Of a stretch of DNA of 42,687 nt, positions 1 to 8,404 are shown piece after piece. The first letter of the stretch is position 1; every line of letters starts with the position of its first letter. This DNA comes from a virus: positions 1 to 42,687 of IMG/VR virus record IMGVR_UViG_3300032282_001355; one strand, written 5' to 3'. The translations under genes and the position numbers were made by a program. The notes beneath the pieces are model-generated. The model had not been told where the DNA came from and ran no database searches. It worked only from the letters and a program-made list of their open reading frames with translations.

Positions 1-6
1 AGCCAT
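1..6 (-). CDS. Start of next head gene (partial, probably major capsid protein)
   Basis: On the minus strand an ATG at 6-4 followed by GCT gives the first two codons (Met-Ala) of a gene that continues past the left edge. It is preceded by the Shine-Dalgarno-like AGGGAG at 22-17, ten bases upstream, immediately after the stop of the decoration-like gene. The order scaffold, small structural protein, decoration-like protein suggests that the major capsid protein follows, but this is inference from gene order only. No protein sequence is available to confirm it. Confidence 0.45.
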
Positions 7-23
7 TTTTTACATGCTCCCTA

Positions 24-686
24 TTAGAGGCCAGTCGGGTTGTTGTAAGCGTGACCGCCCAACACCGTCGAACCGGCGTCAACGTACGGAGCGTTGAACT
101 TCACGATTGCTTCGGGGTAGTAGACAGTGCTGCTATACGTAAACGCCGTATCCTGAATTACATCAACGATGCGGAGCGGAAGCGAGCGCGTGACTGCAAC
201 CGAGGTGATCAACGCACCCTGCTGCGAATCGTTCGTCGTCGTGTTCAGCGTGTTAGCAACCAACGCTACGTTGGTACCAATATCGCTATACACAAAGCCG
301 CTCGTCGAAGACACAACGGTGCCCGATTCAACACCAGCAATCTTGAACAGGGTATCCGGATCGTCAACGATGTACGCCGTAATAAACGTACCGGACTTTA
401 CCGAAGTGCCCGAAATCCAAGCCTGCGAGTAGGTCGGTTGACCCGTCACGTTGGAAACGAACGTGCAGCCCAAGAACACACCAGCAAAGCCGGTCGCCGG
501 GGGAGTCGTGGTTTCCGTGCAGACAACAATGGTGCCGTCCGAAGCGAACTTCACCGGGTCGCCGTATCCGATGCTACCAGCACCAGAAGCGATACGACGT
601 TGGCGAGTCGATCCGGCAAACACCTGCCCACCGATCAAATTGATCGGCTTCAAGCCGTACGGCTTGTCAACAGTAGGATATGCCAT
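24..686 (-). CDS. Virion structural protein, decoration-like
   Basis: A 220-residue protein rich in Thr, Ser, Val and Gly with no charged helices, looking like a beta-rich virion component. It starts MAYPTVDKPYGLKP, an opening I recall from head-module proteins of uncultured marine phages. The start is well placed: TTGGAGTAACAA lies directly before the ATG, the same start context as its late-operon neighbours. It sits after the scaffold and the 149-residue protein and before the presumed capsid gene, so a head decoration or capsid-stabilising role is the best inference. No catalytic motif, signal peptide or membrane segment is visible. A minor tail or head-completion protein cannot be excluded. 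Confidence 0.6.
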   Translation of the reverse strand: MAYPTVDKPYGLKPINLIGGQVFAGSTRQRRIASGAGSIGYGDPVKFASDGTIVVCTETTTPPATGFAGVFLGCTFVSNVTGQPTYSQAWISGTSVKSGTFITAYIVDDPDTLFKIAGVESGTVVSSTSGFVYSDIGTNVALVANTLNTTTNDSQQGALITSVAVTRSLPLRIVDVIQDTAFTYSSTVYYPEAIVKFNAPYVDAGSTVLGGHAYNNPTGL

Positions 687-703
687 TTGTTACTCCAAAA
701 AAG

Positions 704-1153
704 TTATTTGCCTTTACCGAACGAGGTAGTGGACTTGCGTTCATTGAACAGCGGCATCCGTTCGTCGTTCAGCCTCATGAAGTTGTTGTCTACAGACTGA
801 ATCTGAGCTTGAGCTTGGCGTTGATAGTATTCATCACGCTGCTTCATTAACTCAGCCGGAGCCTTGCAGAGCAACAACCCGCCGATCTCAATGTTGCCTT
901 TAAAGCGACTATTGGGATCAGCTTGCATCATCAATTTGGGTTGATCTTCGGCCTTTACAGGCTCCCAACCTTCCCGGAATTTTGCGGAAGTATTTGATGG
1001 GTCAGCCGTACCCATGATACTGGTCCGAATCCACCGGAACACCCAACCTTCCTGCGGCTCCGGTTCAGGGAGCGTTTGGGGCGGGGTCCAGCTTTGTTTG
1101 CGCTGCGCTGATTCTCGATTTTCGAGTTCACGTGCGAGTCTATTGTCAGCCAT
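704..1153 (-). CDS. Head-module protein of unknown function
   Basis: A 149-residue protein I do not recognise by function. The N-terminal 35 residues are polar and proline-rich (PPQTLPEPEPQEGW). The middle holds an aromatic/basic stretch (VFRWIRTSIMG), and the C-terminal half is helical and rich in Gln, Arg and Asn, ending in a basic tail. It starts two bases after the scaffold stop, with GGAGAGTAAC just upstream of the ATG, so it is translated within the late operon. Its place between scaffold and decoration-like gene suggests a virion or assembly role. It could be a minor head protein or a second assembly factor. Confidence 0.6.
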   Translation of the reverse strand: MADNRLARELENRESAQRKQSWTPPQTLPEPEPQEGWVFRWIRTSIMGTADPSNTSAKFREGWEPVKAEDQPKLMMQADPNSRFKGNIEIGGLLLCKAPAELMKQRDEYYQRQAQAQIQSVDNNFMRLNDERMPLFNERKSTTSFGKGK

Positions 1154-1154
1154 T

Positions 1155-2117
1155 TTAGTTACTCTCCAGTTTCATAAGTTCGCGTGCGTACTGCTCATTA
1201 CTCAGACCTAGCCGTTTGGCTAGAGCTACTTGAGTTGGTGTCAGACGGATTTGGCGAGGTGCAGTAGACCTCGTAACCGGAGCCACTACATTGGCTGGTT
1301 TTGTGCGAGCAGGCTTTTCTTCCTGCTTCGTTTGAGTCGGCTCTTCTTCCTCGAAATAATCGGGGAAGCGCTTCTTCATAGTCGCATTGACTCGGTCGTA
1401 GTAATCATCGCTACGCGGATCAACTCCGGACCGGACTAGTTTTTCATGCAGTCCCAAAGCGAGGGCAGTCATCTCCTCGTCTGTGCCGAACCATGGATTC
1501 TTTTCTCTCCATGCCTCTGCCTTCGGGTCAACCGTAGGCGCGGGTCTCGGCGCTTGGTACTGTTGTTGAGGTTGTACACTGCTCTCTTCCTCTTGTAAAG
1601 AGGGGCGAAAGCCTTCGTATTGCTTAATTTTAAGCTTGGCCTCGGTCAACGCTTCCTGTGCATCCGTGATCTTGTCGGCATCACCAGCCTCATAAGCCTG
1701 TTTGAGCCGCTCTTTGGCCACGTTTAGATCGTTGTTCGCTGCCTTGGTTACTTCGTTGAAATACGCCTTTTCGCCGTTCCCAAGTCGTTGTTTTAATTGG
1801 CGATTTTCATGTTCGCGCTGTTCCGCAAACCGAAGGGCTTCTTCCTTTTCACGAAATGCCGTTTCTTTGGCTCGACGCTCGTCGTGCCAAACCTTTTTCA
1901 TCTGAGATAGGCGCTTTTTGACCTTGTCGGAATAATCCTCAAGATCGTCCTTCTCAAGTTCGTCCACCACCTCTTTGGGGAGCGGGGTACGGCCTCGGTC
2001 TTGCGGCGGGGTATCGTCCTCAATTTGAATATCAAACTTTTCATCACCCCCGGTTTCGGCGACGGCTTTCTCGGCCTCCACCTCGTCGGGGAACTTAAAT
2101 TCCGTTTGCTCAGTCAT
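1155..2117 (-). CDS. Capsid scaffold-like protein
   Basis: A 320-residue, highly charged, mostly helical protein. Residues 1-60 are very acidic. Residues about 60-170 form a long coiled-coil-like Lys/Glu/Arg/Gln stretch. Residues 175-200 are a Gln/Pro-rich linker, residues 200-260 include a compact segment (KNPWFGTDEEMT), and the C-terminal end is basic and helical (TPTQVALAKRLGLSNEQYA). This make-up, and a place between portal/co-chaperonin and capsid genes, is typical of phage scaffolds, which shape the procapsid and are then expelled; basic C-terminal helices bind the capsid shell in several known scaffolds. The start has AAGGAGTAACAA before the ATG. No protease domain is visible in it. 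Confidence 0.72.
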   Translation of the reverse strand: MTEQTEFKFPDEVEAEKAVAETGGDEKFDIQIEDDTPPQDRGRTPLPKEVVDELEKDDLEDYSDKVKKRLSQMKKVWHDERRAKETAFREKEEALRFAEQREHENRQLKQRLGNGEKAYFNEVTKAANNDLNVAKERLKQAYEAGDADKITDAQEALTEAKLKIKQYEGFRPSLQEEESSVQPQQQYQAPRPAPTVDPKAEAWREKNPWFGTDEEMTALALGLHEKLVRSGVDPRSDDYYDRVNATMKKRFPDYFEEEEPTQTKQEEKPARTKPANVVAPVTRSTAPRQIRLTPTQVALAKRLGLSNEQYARELMKLESN

Positions 2118-2127
2118 TTGTTACTCC

Positions 2128-2505
2128 TTATGCGCGACGGATTCCACGGGGGTCATCGACCACCGCTTCGACCGTGTCGTCGTTGATGATGCGGAACTCC
2201 CGACCGTGGATGACCACGCGGGTGCCCGAGTAGGGGCGGGTCAGAACAAAATCACCTTCCTTGCACCAAGGGCCAGTGGGGAAGCGATCTTTATCTGCGT
2301 AGGCCAATTCACCAAGCTTCACTACGAAAAGAACAACGGTAGTAAGTTCTTCCGTGCGCTTCGTATCTTCTGCTTTGATTAATCCGCCTTCGTACTCTTC
2401 TTCTACATGAGGCACCGCACACAGAATGCGATAGCCTTTTGGCACGGGAAGTTGCGATGCTTTCTTCGCCTCTTCCTGTGTCTTCTCGACATCAATATTA
2501 CTCAT
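2128..2505 (-). CDS. GroES-like co-chaperonin
   Basis: A 125-residue protein with a GroES fold signature. Residues about 22-30 (PKGYRILCA) match the first strand, a flexible segment follows (EEEYEGGLIKAEDTKR, the position of the mobile loop that contacts GroEL), and the C-terminal part (RPYSGTRVVIHGREFRIIND) corresponds to the barrel end. Phage GroES-like proteins (such as T4 gp31) team with host GroEL to fold the capsid protein. The start MSNID was chosen because its ATG overlaps the stop of the preceding gene (ATGA at 2505-2502); the open frame extends 24 codons further upstream but inside that gene. It sits directly before the scaffold, consistent with a capsid-folding role. Confidence 0.72.
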   Translation of the reverse strand: MSNIDVEKTQEEAKKASQLPVPKGYRILCAVPHVEEEYEGGLIKAEDTKRTEELTTVVLFVVKLGELAYADKDRFPTGPWCKEGDFVLTRPYSGTRVVIHGREFRIINDDTVEAVVDDPRGIRRA

Positions 2506-2690
2506 TCTTCTTCCATCCTTTTTGCAAGGTCTTTGATGTAACTTGATGCGAGGTCGAGACCCTGTAACGCCCCGCATAGTCTCTTGTACTCACCTTCGTC
2601 CAATTTGCCTTGGATGAGGTTTTCCACGATCAGGTTGCGCTCTTCCTTGATTTTTGTGGCAAGGTATTCCAGAGCGTTTGAATACGACAT
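2502..2690 (-). CDS. Small helical head-module protein
   Basis: A 62-residue protein, almost entirely helical (EYLATKIKEERNLIVENLIQ...), ending in a charged tail MEEE. I do not recognise a function. The start is supported by AAGGAG eight bases before the ATG. It lies between portal and co-chaperonin, 3 bases from the portal stop, and overlaps the next gene by four bases (ATGA), so it is translationally coupled. Small helical proteins at this place are seen in related environmental phages. A portal- or scaffold-associated role is only a guess. Confidence 0.6.
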   Translation of the reverse strand: MSYSNALEYLATKIKEERNLIVENLIQGKLDEGEYKRLCGALQGLDLASSYIKDLAKRMEEE

Positions 2691-2693
2691 GAA

Positions 2694-5249
2694 TTACTCC
2701 TTCTTTTTTGGCTTCTCCGATTTCTGGTTGGCCTGATTTTGCGTGGCAGTGCGTTGGATATCTGCTGCCTCTTTGGCCTTGCCGATCTCGACGCCAATCT
2801 TGACGCCATCACGACGCTGTTCAGCCTTGTGCTTCTCAATGTCCACACCAAGACGTGCGGCCTCAAGCTGCTGACGCCCAGCAATCTCTGCTTTGCGTAG
2901 CTCCATCTCGTCTTCCTTCGCGGCAGCGTCCATGAGGTCTTTTTGCTGCTTGCGTTGGATTTCGGCCTGCTTGATCTGTGCATCCATCTGCACTTGCTGT
3001 TGTTTGGTCTGCGCTTGAAGCTGCTTGATCTGCAAATCCATCTGCTGCATTTGGATGAGCGGGTCTTGCGCTTGCTGTGCGGCTTGCTGCATTTGCGCTT
3101 CGGCTTGATCCTTTTGAAGGACACGGGCTGCTGCGGCTGCAGATATTTGTGCGAGTTGAACTTCCAACTCGGGCGGTAGATCGTATTCGTCCGTATCGTT
3201 TTGCGGGAGCGGCGGGAGGCTGACCCCCAACTGCTTCTCGATTTCGCGACGGTATTGGAACGCCGTGTGCTCCATGATGTGGGCTTGGATCGCCGCCATC
3301 ATTTCTTGTGCCTTCGGATTCTGCCCCATGACCTGCATCATCTTCGGGTCTTGCATCAGTGCCATGTGCACAGCAATGTGGGCTTCGTGATCTTGGTAAA
3401 TGAATGCCTTGAGCGGCTTACCCGTCATGACATCCATGTTCTCCGTGACCGGATCACGCGGCTTTTGATCATCCGGTGACGGCACGATCTTCTCAGCGTT
3501 CTTCACGCCAAGCGTTTCAATCATCTGGCGGTGCAAGTACGGCAGGTCATAAAGCTGCGGCGCGGTCTGACTGAGTTGCAACACCGCTTGGTACTGCACA
3601 ACCTTTTGACTCATCGTAGCCGCGTTCGGATCGGCGACCGGGATCACATCCACGTTGTCGTAGTCCGACTTCTTGGCTTTCTTGCTGCCAATCTCAGGCT
3701 CGTACGAATATTCTTCCGGAGTGTTGTCACGGATGATTGCAGCGAGGAGTTTGAACTCCTGCTTCATCGCGTAGTACACGCGAGCCTGCACTGCCGTCAT
3801 AACCTTCAGCACGCGCTCAAGCACGGCAAGCGTTGTACCCACCGGAGCCTGCGAGGACATATCGCTGATCTTCAAGTCCGACACCGCAGCGAAGCGGCGT
3901 CCGTCCTCGACCACTTTGTCCATCAACTGAGCCAAAGTCTGGCTCGGTTCTTTGTATGGCAGCGGCAGGATGTTGTCGCGGATCGCGCCACTCGGCACGT
4001 CTACGTCGCGGAACTCGCCCGGAGCAATCGGAGTATCGTCGCCTTTGATTCGCAGTCCGCGAGATTTGAGACCGCCCGGTAGATTGCTGAGCGTTCCCGC
4101 GTCGATAAGCTGTCGTAGAAGTGACGTGGCAGCTTTGCTATGGCCTCCAATGAGGTGGATAAGTCCGAAATAATAAAAACCAAATCCGGGGATGTATCCG
4201 TAGTGGACGAAGTGCTGTCGCTTCTCTTTGAGCTTGTCGTCTTCTCGCCAGTTGCGTCGAATAGCGAGAATCGTTCCTGTGCCTTTCTCAATCGTGACGA
4301 CGTACGGAAGGGCGATTCCTGTTTCATTGTTTTGTTTATCCACATCCGGATAACCCGGCAAGTCAATGTTGACGTGCATCTCAAGCAACTGGAACCGGTC
4401 GTCCATGCTTGCGCTGAAGCCTTGATCCTCTGCCTTCTGCTTCTCCACCTCGTCCATGACGCGCATCGGCTCGCCAAGATCAATATCGCGGTAGAAGCCT
4501 GCATATTGCAGCTTGATCAACTCATTTTTCGTCTTGCGCATGCGGTGCGTGACGCGATCCGCTGTCTTCAAATTCGATGCGCCATACGGCACGATGATGT
4601 CTTCGGCTGCGATATACACCGCCGTTTGACGGTTCAGGCTCGGGTCGAAGTACACCTTCTTGAAAGCGTTGCCGGACAAGGCAAGAGATAAGAGGAGACG
4701 CTCGTGCTCCGGGCGATACTCCTGCATCACCTCGGTCAACTCGTAGTTCATATCATCAGCCACGCGAATGGCCGAGTCTTTCTTCTCCGGGGTTTCCTTG
4801 CCAATGATCTTGGTCTTGACCGGACCCATCGCCGGGAAGACTTCCATGATCGTTTCGGACTGGAACTTGACTGCGCTCTCCATCAAGAGCGGGTGGAATA
4901 CACCGCACGCACCCGGCCACGGTTCCGTACGCTCTTCATATCGGATGCCAAGAATCTTCAAACCCTTGACGTACGTGTCGAGCCAATCTTTGCGGCTGGC
5001 TAGGTCTTGCTCATAGTGACCAATCAAATCACCGGCAAGAGTCTGCAACTCAGTTTCGCTCATGAACTCGGCGAGGTTCGCGTCGAAGTCTTCCGCACGC
5101 GGCTCTTGTTTGGAGAGGCTAATCGCCACGCCGTCCATGTTGATATCAACCGACTCCGGATCTTCGATTACGATCTCCATGGCGGGTTCTTCACCGGCCA
5201 ACGCCTCCAAGCCTTGGGGCGCTTCGTATAACGCTTTGTCGATAGCCAT
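2694..5249 (-). CDS. Portal protein (P22-type)
   Basis: An 851-residue portal protein, the dodecameric ring at the head vertex through which DNA enters and leaves. Residues about 60-130 (LIGHYEQDLASRKDWLDTYV, then PWPGACGVFHPLLMESAVKF) match the N-terminal stem/wing region of P22-like portals. The central part (YIAAEDIIVPYGASNLKTADR) and residues 400-560 (DKVVEDGRRFAAVSDLKISD) form the clip and crown region. Residues about 690-840 form a long Gln/Ala/Lys coiled coil, corresponding to the C-terminal barrel helix of P22-type portals. The start has AGGAAG upstream, and the ATG overlaps the previous stop by one base (TAATG). At 851 residues it is longer than the roughly 725 of P22, mainly in the coiled-coil tail. 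Confidence 0.88.
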   Translation of the reverse strand: MAIDKALYEAPQGLEALAGEEPAMEIVIEDPESVDINMDGVAISLSKQEPRAEDFDANLAEFMSETELQTLAGDLIGHYEQDLASRKDWLDTYVKGLKILGIRYEERTEPWPGACGVFHPLLMESAVKFQSETIMEVFPAMGPVKTKIIGKETPEKKDSAIRVADDMNYELTEVMQEYRPEHERLLLSLALSGNAFKKVYFDPSLNRQTAVYIAAEDIIVPYGASNLKTADRVTHRMRKTKNELIKLQYAGFYRDIDLGEPMRVMDEVEKQKAEDQGFSASMDDRFQLLEMHVNIDLPGYPDVDKQNNETGIALPYVVTIEKGTGTILAIRRNWREDDKLKEKRQHFVHYGYIPGFGFYYFGLIHLIGGHSKAATSLLRQLIDAGTLSNLPGGLKSRGLRIKGDDTPIAPGEFRDVDVPSGAIRDNILPLPYKEPSQTLAQLMDKVVEDGRRFAAVSDLKISDMSSQAPVGTTLAVLERVLKVMTAVQARVYYAMKQEFKLLAAIIRDNTPEEYSYEPEIGSKKAKKSDYDNVDVIPVADPNAATMSQKVVQYQAVLQLSQTAPQLYDLPYLHRQMIETLGVKNAEKIVPSPDDQKPRDPVTENMDVMTGKPLKAFIYQDHEAHIAVHMALMQDPKMMQVMGQNPKAQEMMAAIQAHIMEHTAFQYRREIEKQLGVSLPPLPQNDTDEYDLPPELEVQLAQISAAAAARVLQKDQAEAQMQQAAQQAQDPLIQMQQMDLQIKQLQAQTKQQQVQMDAQIKQAEIQRKQQKDLMDAAAKEDEMELRKAEIAGRQQLEAARLGVDIEKHKAEQRRDGVKIGVEIGKAKEAADIQRTATQNQANQKSEKPKKKE

Positions 5250-6145
5250 TAGATCATCTTCCTATAATGGGTCGTGTTTTCGATTGAGCCGCCTGCGGCT
5301 TTCTTCTGCTCAACTTCTTTCGCTCGCGCCTCAGCCCTCTTAATGGCTTTTTCATTCGTGCCATAAAGACGCCGTAACAATCCTTTCTCTTCTGCAAACA
5401 GCGGATCAGGCAAGTCCGTACGCCCGACAAACGAAAGGTATGGGAGTTCTGCACGTTCCTGTATCGTGCCTTTGGTCAACTTGGTAGCCGACTTCTTATA
5501 CGGATCTTCGTACCGCTCACCCTTAATGTAATCAACGGGGTGACTTAAAAACTCGCGAGCCTCGCCTTGTTCACCACGGTTTATGTTCTGGTGGCGGGAT
5601 ATGATTCTGCTTTCCAAACCGCTGATCGGCATGTTTTCTAGTACGCGCTTCTCACGTATTTCAAACGGTAGTTCTTTTCCCGCCTCACCGTATATCTTTT
5701 CATACAAAGACTGAATGTTATTCGCGTATTGGTAGGCCGAAGTTGAGTGCATCAAATCAGCCATACGGTTTGCTATTTCGTCGTGAATCTTATTGTGACG
5801 AAACTCATGGGCGTAGACTTGAGGGGTAGCACCTGCACCAATACCGAAAACATACTTTGAGGGGTCATATCCTTGCAGCGCACCAAGCCCCATCTGTTTT
5901 TCTACGACTTTATTACGGCGCTCCGCTGGGACTTCACCAATATTCATGCCCAAGGTTGAGTATGTGCTTTTAGGTTGGTATGCGTTACTAAAGTCATATG
6001 CAACATTACGATCCACTTCGCCTACATAAGGCGCGCCAATTTTTGCCCGTACCTTGGCTTCAAACTCAGGGTCGCTCAACTCAATCCGGTTACCATACCG
6101 GTCAAGTTCTTCAATAAGCCCCATCGGGTCATGTCTACGCGGCAT
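5249..6145 (-). CDS. HExxH zincin-like protein between terminase and portal
   Basis: A 298-residue protein with a clear zinc-protease-type motif, HEFRH at residues 113-117, in a segment (QVYAHEFRHNKIHDEIANRM) that looks like the active-site helix of a zincin. Further acidic/His residues (HDE at 121-123) could supply the third metal ligand. The C-terminal 40 residues are strongly basic. The start MPRRHDP was chosen because GAGAGGGG lies nine bases upstream and the ATG overlaps the terminase stop (TGATG). It sits between large terminase and portal, so a virion-associated or maturation role is plausible. I do not recognise the family; the motif could also be structural. No secretion signal is visible. 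Confidence 0.6.
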   Translation of the reverse strand: MPRRHDPMGLIEELDRYGNRIELSDPEFEAKVRAKIGAPYVGEVDRNVAYDFSNAYQPKSTYSTLGMNIGEVPAERRNKVVEKQMGLGALQGYDPSKYVFGIGAGATPQVYAHEFRHNKIHDEIANRMADLMHSTSAYQYANNIQSLYEKIYGEAGKELPFEIREKRVLENMPISGLESRIISRHQNINRGEQGEAREFLSHPVDYIKGERYEDPYKKSATKLTKGTIQERAELPYLSFVGRTDLPDPLFAEEKGLLRRLYGTNEKAIKRAEARAKEVEQKKAAGGSIENTTHYRKMI

Positions 6146-7656
6146 CAGTAAAACCCCTCTCGCCTGTGGCTCTTGAACCACTTCGTCGGTTCTGGTTCGT
6201 CATTTGGTAGTCGGATAAACCCACCCTGTCTGAAACGCAAGAGGGCCAAGGTGGTCGAGTCCACCAAGTCGTCATGGGTGCCAGCGGGGAAGTCGTTGCA
6301 CTCCTCCACTACCTCCCACGCCCAGCGTCGGTCAGGAACCCAGACTATACCTGAACTAAACAAGTCCGAAACAGCGTTTACACGACTGATCTTGTCTTGG
6401 CCCTTGCTTGGTGTGAACTCTGATAAAGGCACTCCCATACGACGCATCTCTTGGTAGAGCGCCGCGCCGTTGGATTTCTTTTCAACAATGAACGTGTCCG
6501 GGTTCCATTCTTTGTACTGCTCCAACACCATTGCCTTCAATTCGGGGAACTCCAGCCTCTCTTTAATACTGTTCAACAGGATGATGTTGTAGTTCTTGGT
6601 GTGCTCATTCAGGAACACACCCCACGTGGTGAGGGCGTTGTAGTCCGACCGGTTGGATTTCTCTTGGGCAGCGTCGAGGCTCATGATGATGTGCTCGCAC
6701 GCCGGGGGGTTCTCTGCCTCCCAAACTTGCCACCATTCACGCTTAATTAGTGCGCCTTCTTCTGAGGTCGGCTCCTGCATGTACTGGGCTTGCCAGTACC
6801 GCACGTCCATACTGGCCTTCTTCGCCAGCAACTCTTCAATACCCCAGAAGTCAGGCCAAAGCGGTTTGTCGTTGAGGATGGCGGGGAACTCCACGATCTC
6901 CCACTGATCTGCCTCCTCGTTCTTGGTCATGTGGTCAATGATCTTGCCGGTCAAATCCATCTTCGACCACCGCGTCATCACGACAATGATCGCGCCACCC
7001 GGCATCAATCGCTGGACTGGGCCTGACTGGAACCATTCCCATGCGGGTTCAAATACGTCAGCACGGCCTTGCTTAGCTTCCTGTTCTGAGTGTGGATCGT
7101 CAATAATAAAGAGATCGGCACCTCGACCAGCGAGAGCACCGCCCACACCAATAGCGAAATACTCCCCGTTAAAATTAGTACCCCAACGAGAAGCACTTTT
7201 AGAATCAGCCTGCAAAGAGACATTAGGAAAAACGTCATGATAACTCTCCGACCCGACCAAGTTTCTGACCCGACGACCGAAGTTGACGGCCAAGTCAGCC
7301 GTGTGCGAGGCCATAATGACCTTCTTTTGCGGGAACTTCCCGAGGAACCAAGCCGGAGCGAGGTAGGAAATCATCTCCGATTTACCGTGCCGGGGAGCGA
7401 TATTCACGATAACTCGCTTCTTCTTCCCGTTGGCGATGTCTTCAAAAATCCCGGCAAGTTTTCGGTGGTGTGGCCCTACCTTGTACCCCGGATAGACGTG
7501 ACCAATGAAGTCAAGGAATGAATCTTTGCCCTTGGCCTGCGTAACTTGGGCTTGATACGTCTTTAATAGCTCAGCAACACGCCGTTTTTCCTTCTCCGGC
7601 ATCGTGGGAAGGGCGGCACGCAGCTTTTGCAGGTGATTTTCAGTGAGGTTCAGCAT
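6145..7656 (-). CDS. terL: Large terminase subunit (packaging ATPase-nuclease)
   Basis: The 503-residue motor protein that cuts concatemeric DNA and pumps it into the procapsid. Visible motifs are Walker A PRHGKSE (88-94), Walker B LFIIDDP (182-188), and the coupling motif VVMTRW (225-230). The C-terminal RNase H-type nuclease has acidic residues at D328 (MSLDAA), E392 (FIVEKKSNG) and D462-D463 (THDDLVDS). The start MLNLTENH is preferred because family members begin near this helical segment; it overlaps the small-terminase gene by 17 bases and has no strong ribosome binding site, so the start is less certain than the identity. It overlaps the next gene by one base. Length is normal for the family. 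Confidence 0.93.
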   Translation of the reverse strand: MLNLTENHLQKLRAALPTMPEKEKRRVAELLKTYQAQVTQAKGKDSFLDFIGHVYPGYKVGPHHRKLAGIFEDIANGKKKRVIVNIAPRHGKSEMISYLAPAWFLGKFPQKKVIMASHTADLAVNFGRRVRNLVGSESYHDVFPNVSLQADSKSASRWGTNFNGEYFAIGVGGALAGRGADLFIIDDPHSEQEAKQGRADVFEPAWEWFQSGPVQRLMPGGAIIVVMTRWSKMDLTGKIIDHMTKNEEADQWEIVEFPAILNDKPLWPDFWGIEELLAKKASMDVRYWQAQYMQEPTSEEGALIKREWWQVWEAENPPACEHIIMSLDAAQEKSNRSDYNALTTWGVFLNEHTKNYNIILLNSIKERLEFPELKAMVLEQYKEWNPDTFIVEKKSNGAALYQEMRRMGVPLSEFTPSKGQDKISRVNAVSDLFSSGIVWVPDRRWAWEVVEECNDFPAGTHDDLVDSTTLALLRFRQGGFIRLPNDEPEPTKWFKSHRREGFY

Positions 7657-8197
7657 TTTTTGCCGGGGTTTCGCCGACAACCGCGTATTCAATACCCTCA
7701 AGCACCGATAAAAGCTCCTTTTCGACCTCCTCAATCGGCTTGATGACGTGTGTCACCTCGCTTCGCTTCTTGAATGCGTCGATTCCGTCCACTTCGCCCA
7801 ATGTTTTGAGCGCAGAGATGCGAGTTTTGAGGTCGTCGGCTTGTTCCGCAGCTTCAAAAAGCTTGTTGACGACGTAAAGTTTGAGGTCGGACAGTTCTTT
7901 AACGATGGAGTGGTTGTACCGCGCAGCTAAACCCGCATAAAACGCGATGGTTTCGTTCGGATACTTCTCAAAATCAGGCCGGACATTTGGGTTTTGCACC
8001 ATCTCGCGAGCCAAACTGATGGCGCTCTCAGCATCTTCTTCGCTAGGCGCAATTGGCTGACCTGTCAAGTCAGAAAAAAACTTGATGGTGTTCGCCCGCA
8101 TCTGCAATTCTTCGGCGGGCGTGAGGTCAGGCAAGGCATCAGCCATGCTTGCTGGCAGTGGAACGGACTCTTCTATGTCAGGGACTAGTACATCCAT
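7640..8197 (-). CDS. Probable small terminase subunit
   Basis: A 185-residue, acidic, helical protein directly upstream of the large terminase, the usual place of the small subunit that recognises viral DNA and starts packaging. Residues about 60-120 (EKYPNETIAFYAGLAARYNH and following) and 125-165 are amphipathic helices suited to a ring-forming oligomer. No clear helix-turn-helix is visible, so the assignment rests on position, size and recollection of similar proteins next to terminases in uncultured phages. The start MDVLVPD at 8197 is chosen over an upstream ATG at 8224 because a good -10 box (8209-8204) lies between them and would start transcription at 8197. No Shine-Dalgarno precedes either start. 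Confidence 0.55.
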   Translation of the reverse strand: MDVLVPDIEESVPLPASMADALPDLTPAEELQMRANTIKFFSDLTGQPIAPSEEDAESAISLAREMVQNPNVRPDFEKYPNETIAFYAGLAARYNHSIVKELSDLKLYVVNKLFEAAEQADDLKTRISALKTLGEVDGIDAFKKRSEVTHVIKPIEEVEKELLSVLEGIEYAVVGETPAKNAEPH

Positions 8198-8203
8198 GCG
8201 TGC

Positions 8204-8232
8204 AATATACAGAAATGTTGACATGGAGCCAA
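8204..8232 (-). promoter_or_regulatory. Candidate leftward late promoter
   Basis: On the minus strand TTGGCT (8232-8227), a 17-base spacer, and TATATT (8209-8204) form a sigma70-like promoter. Transcription starting seven bases past the -10 box would begin exactly at the A of the ATG at 8197, giving a leaderless message for the small-terminase candidate. This is the only obvious start point for the leftward head operon in the window. The -35 match is partial. Confidence 0.4.
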
Positions 8233-8404
8233 ATTGATGGGTGGGGTGTGCAGGGTTAGCCTGCCGGGAGGCCGCGTGCAGCCAGACGTTTGCTGCTTGT
8301 CCACTAGCGCGGAGATTGCCTTAGAAATGCGGGGTAAAATTCCCCTTCAGCTTCCTGCTAGACACTGCGGGCGCACCCCGCCAGACACCGACTAAAATCA
8401 TACC
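8233..8404. other. Divergent intergenic control region
   Basis: Non-coding DNA separates the leftward head operon from the rightward arm. It holds a GGGG-TAAAATT-CCCC hairpin at 8331-8345, an 11-base sequence (AAATGCGGGGT, 8325-8335) that recurs after the next gene at 9100-9110, and the -10-like box of the rightward gene at its right end. No open reading frame with a ribosome binding site was found in it. Confidence 0.5.
8393..8398 (+). promoter_or_regulatory. Candidate -10 box of the amidotransferase gene
   Basis: TAAAAT at 8393-8398 lies so that transcription seven bases downstream would begin at the A of the ATG at 8405. No defensible -35 box is seen 16-18 bases upstream, and there is no Shine-Dalgarno before the ATG. 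Together these suggest a leaderless message, mirroring the gene on the other side of the intergenic region. Confidence 0.3.

Noticed and set aside
51-800. Plus-strand open frame of 249 codons
   Set aside because: Antisense to the decoration-like gene and the intergenic start signals; Arg/Asn/His-rich composition looks like a shadow, with no start signal.
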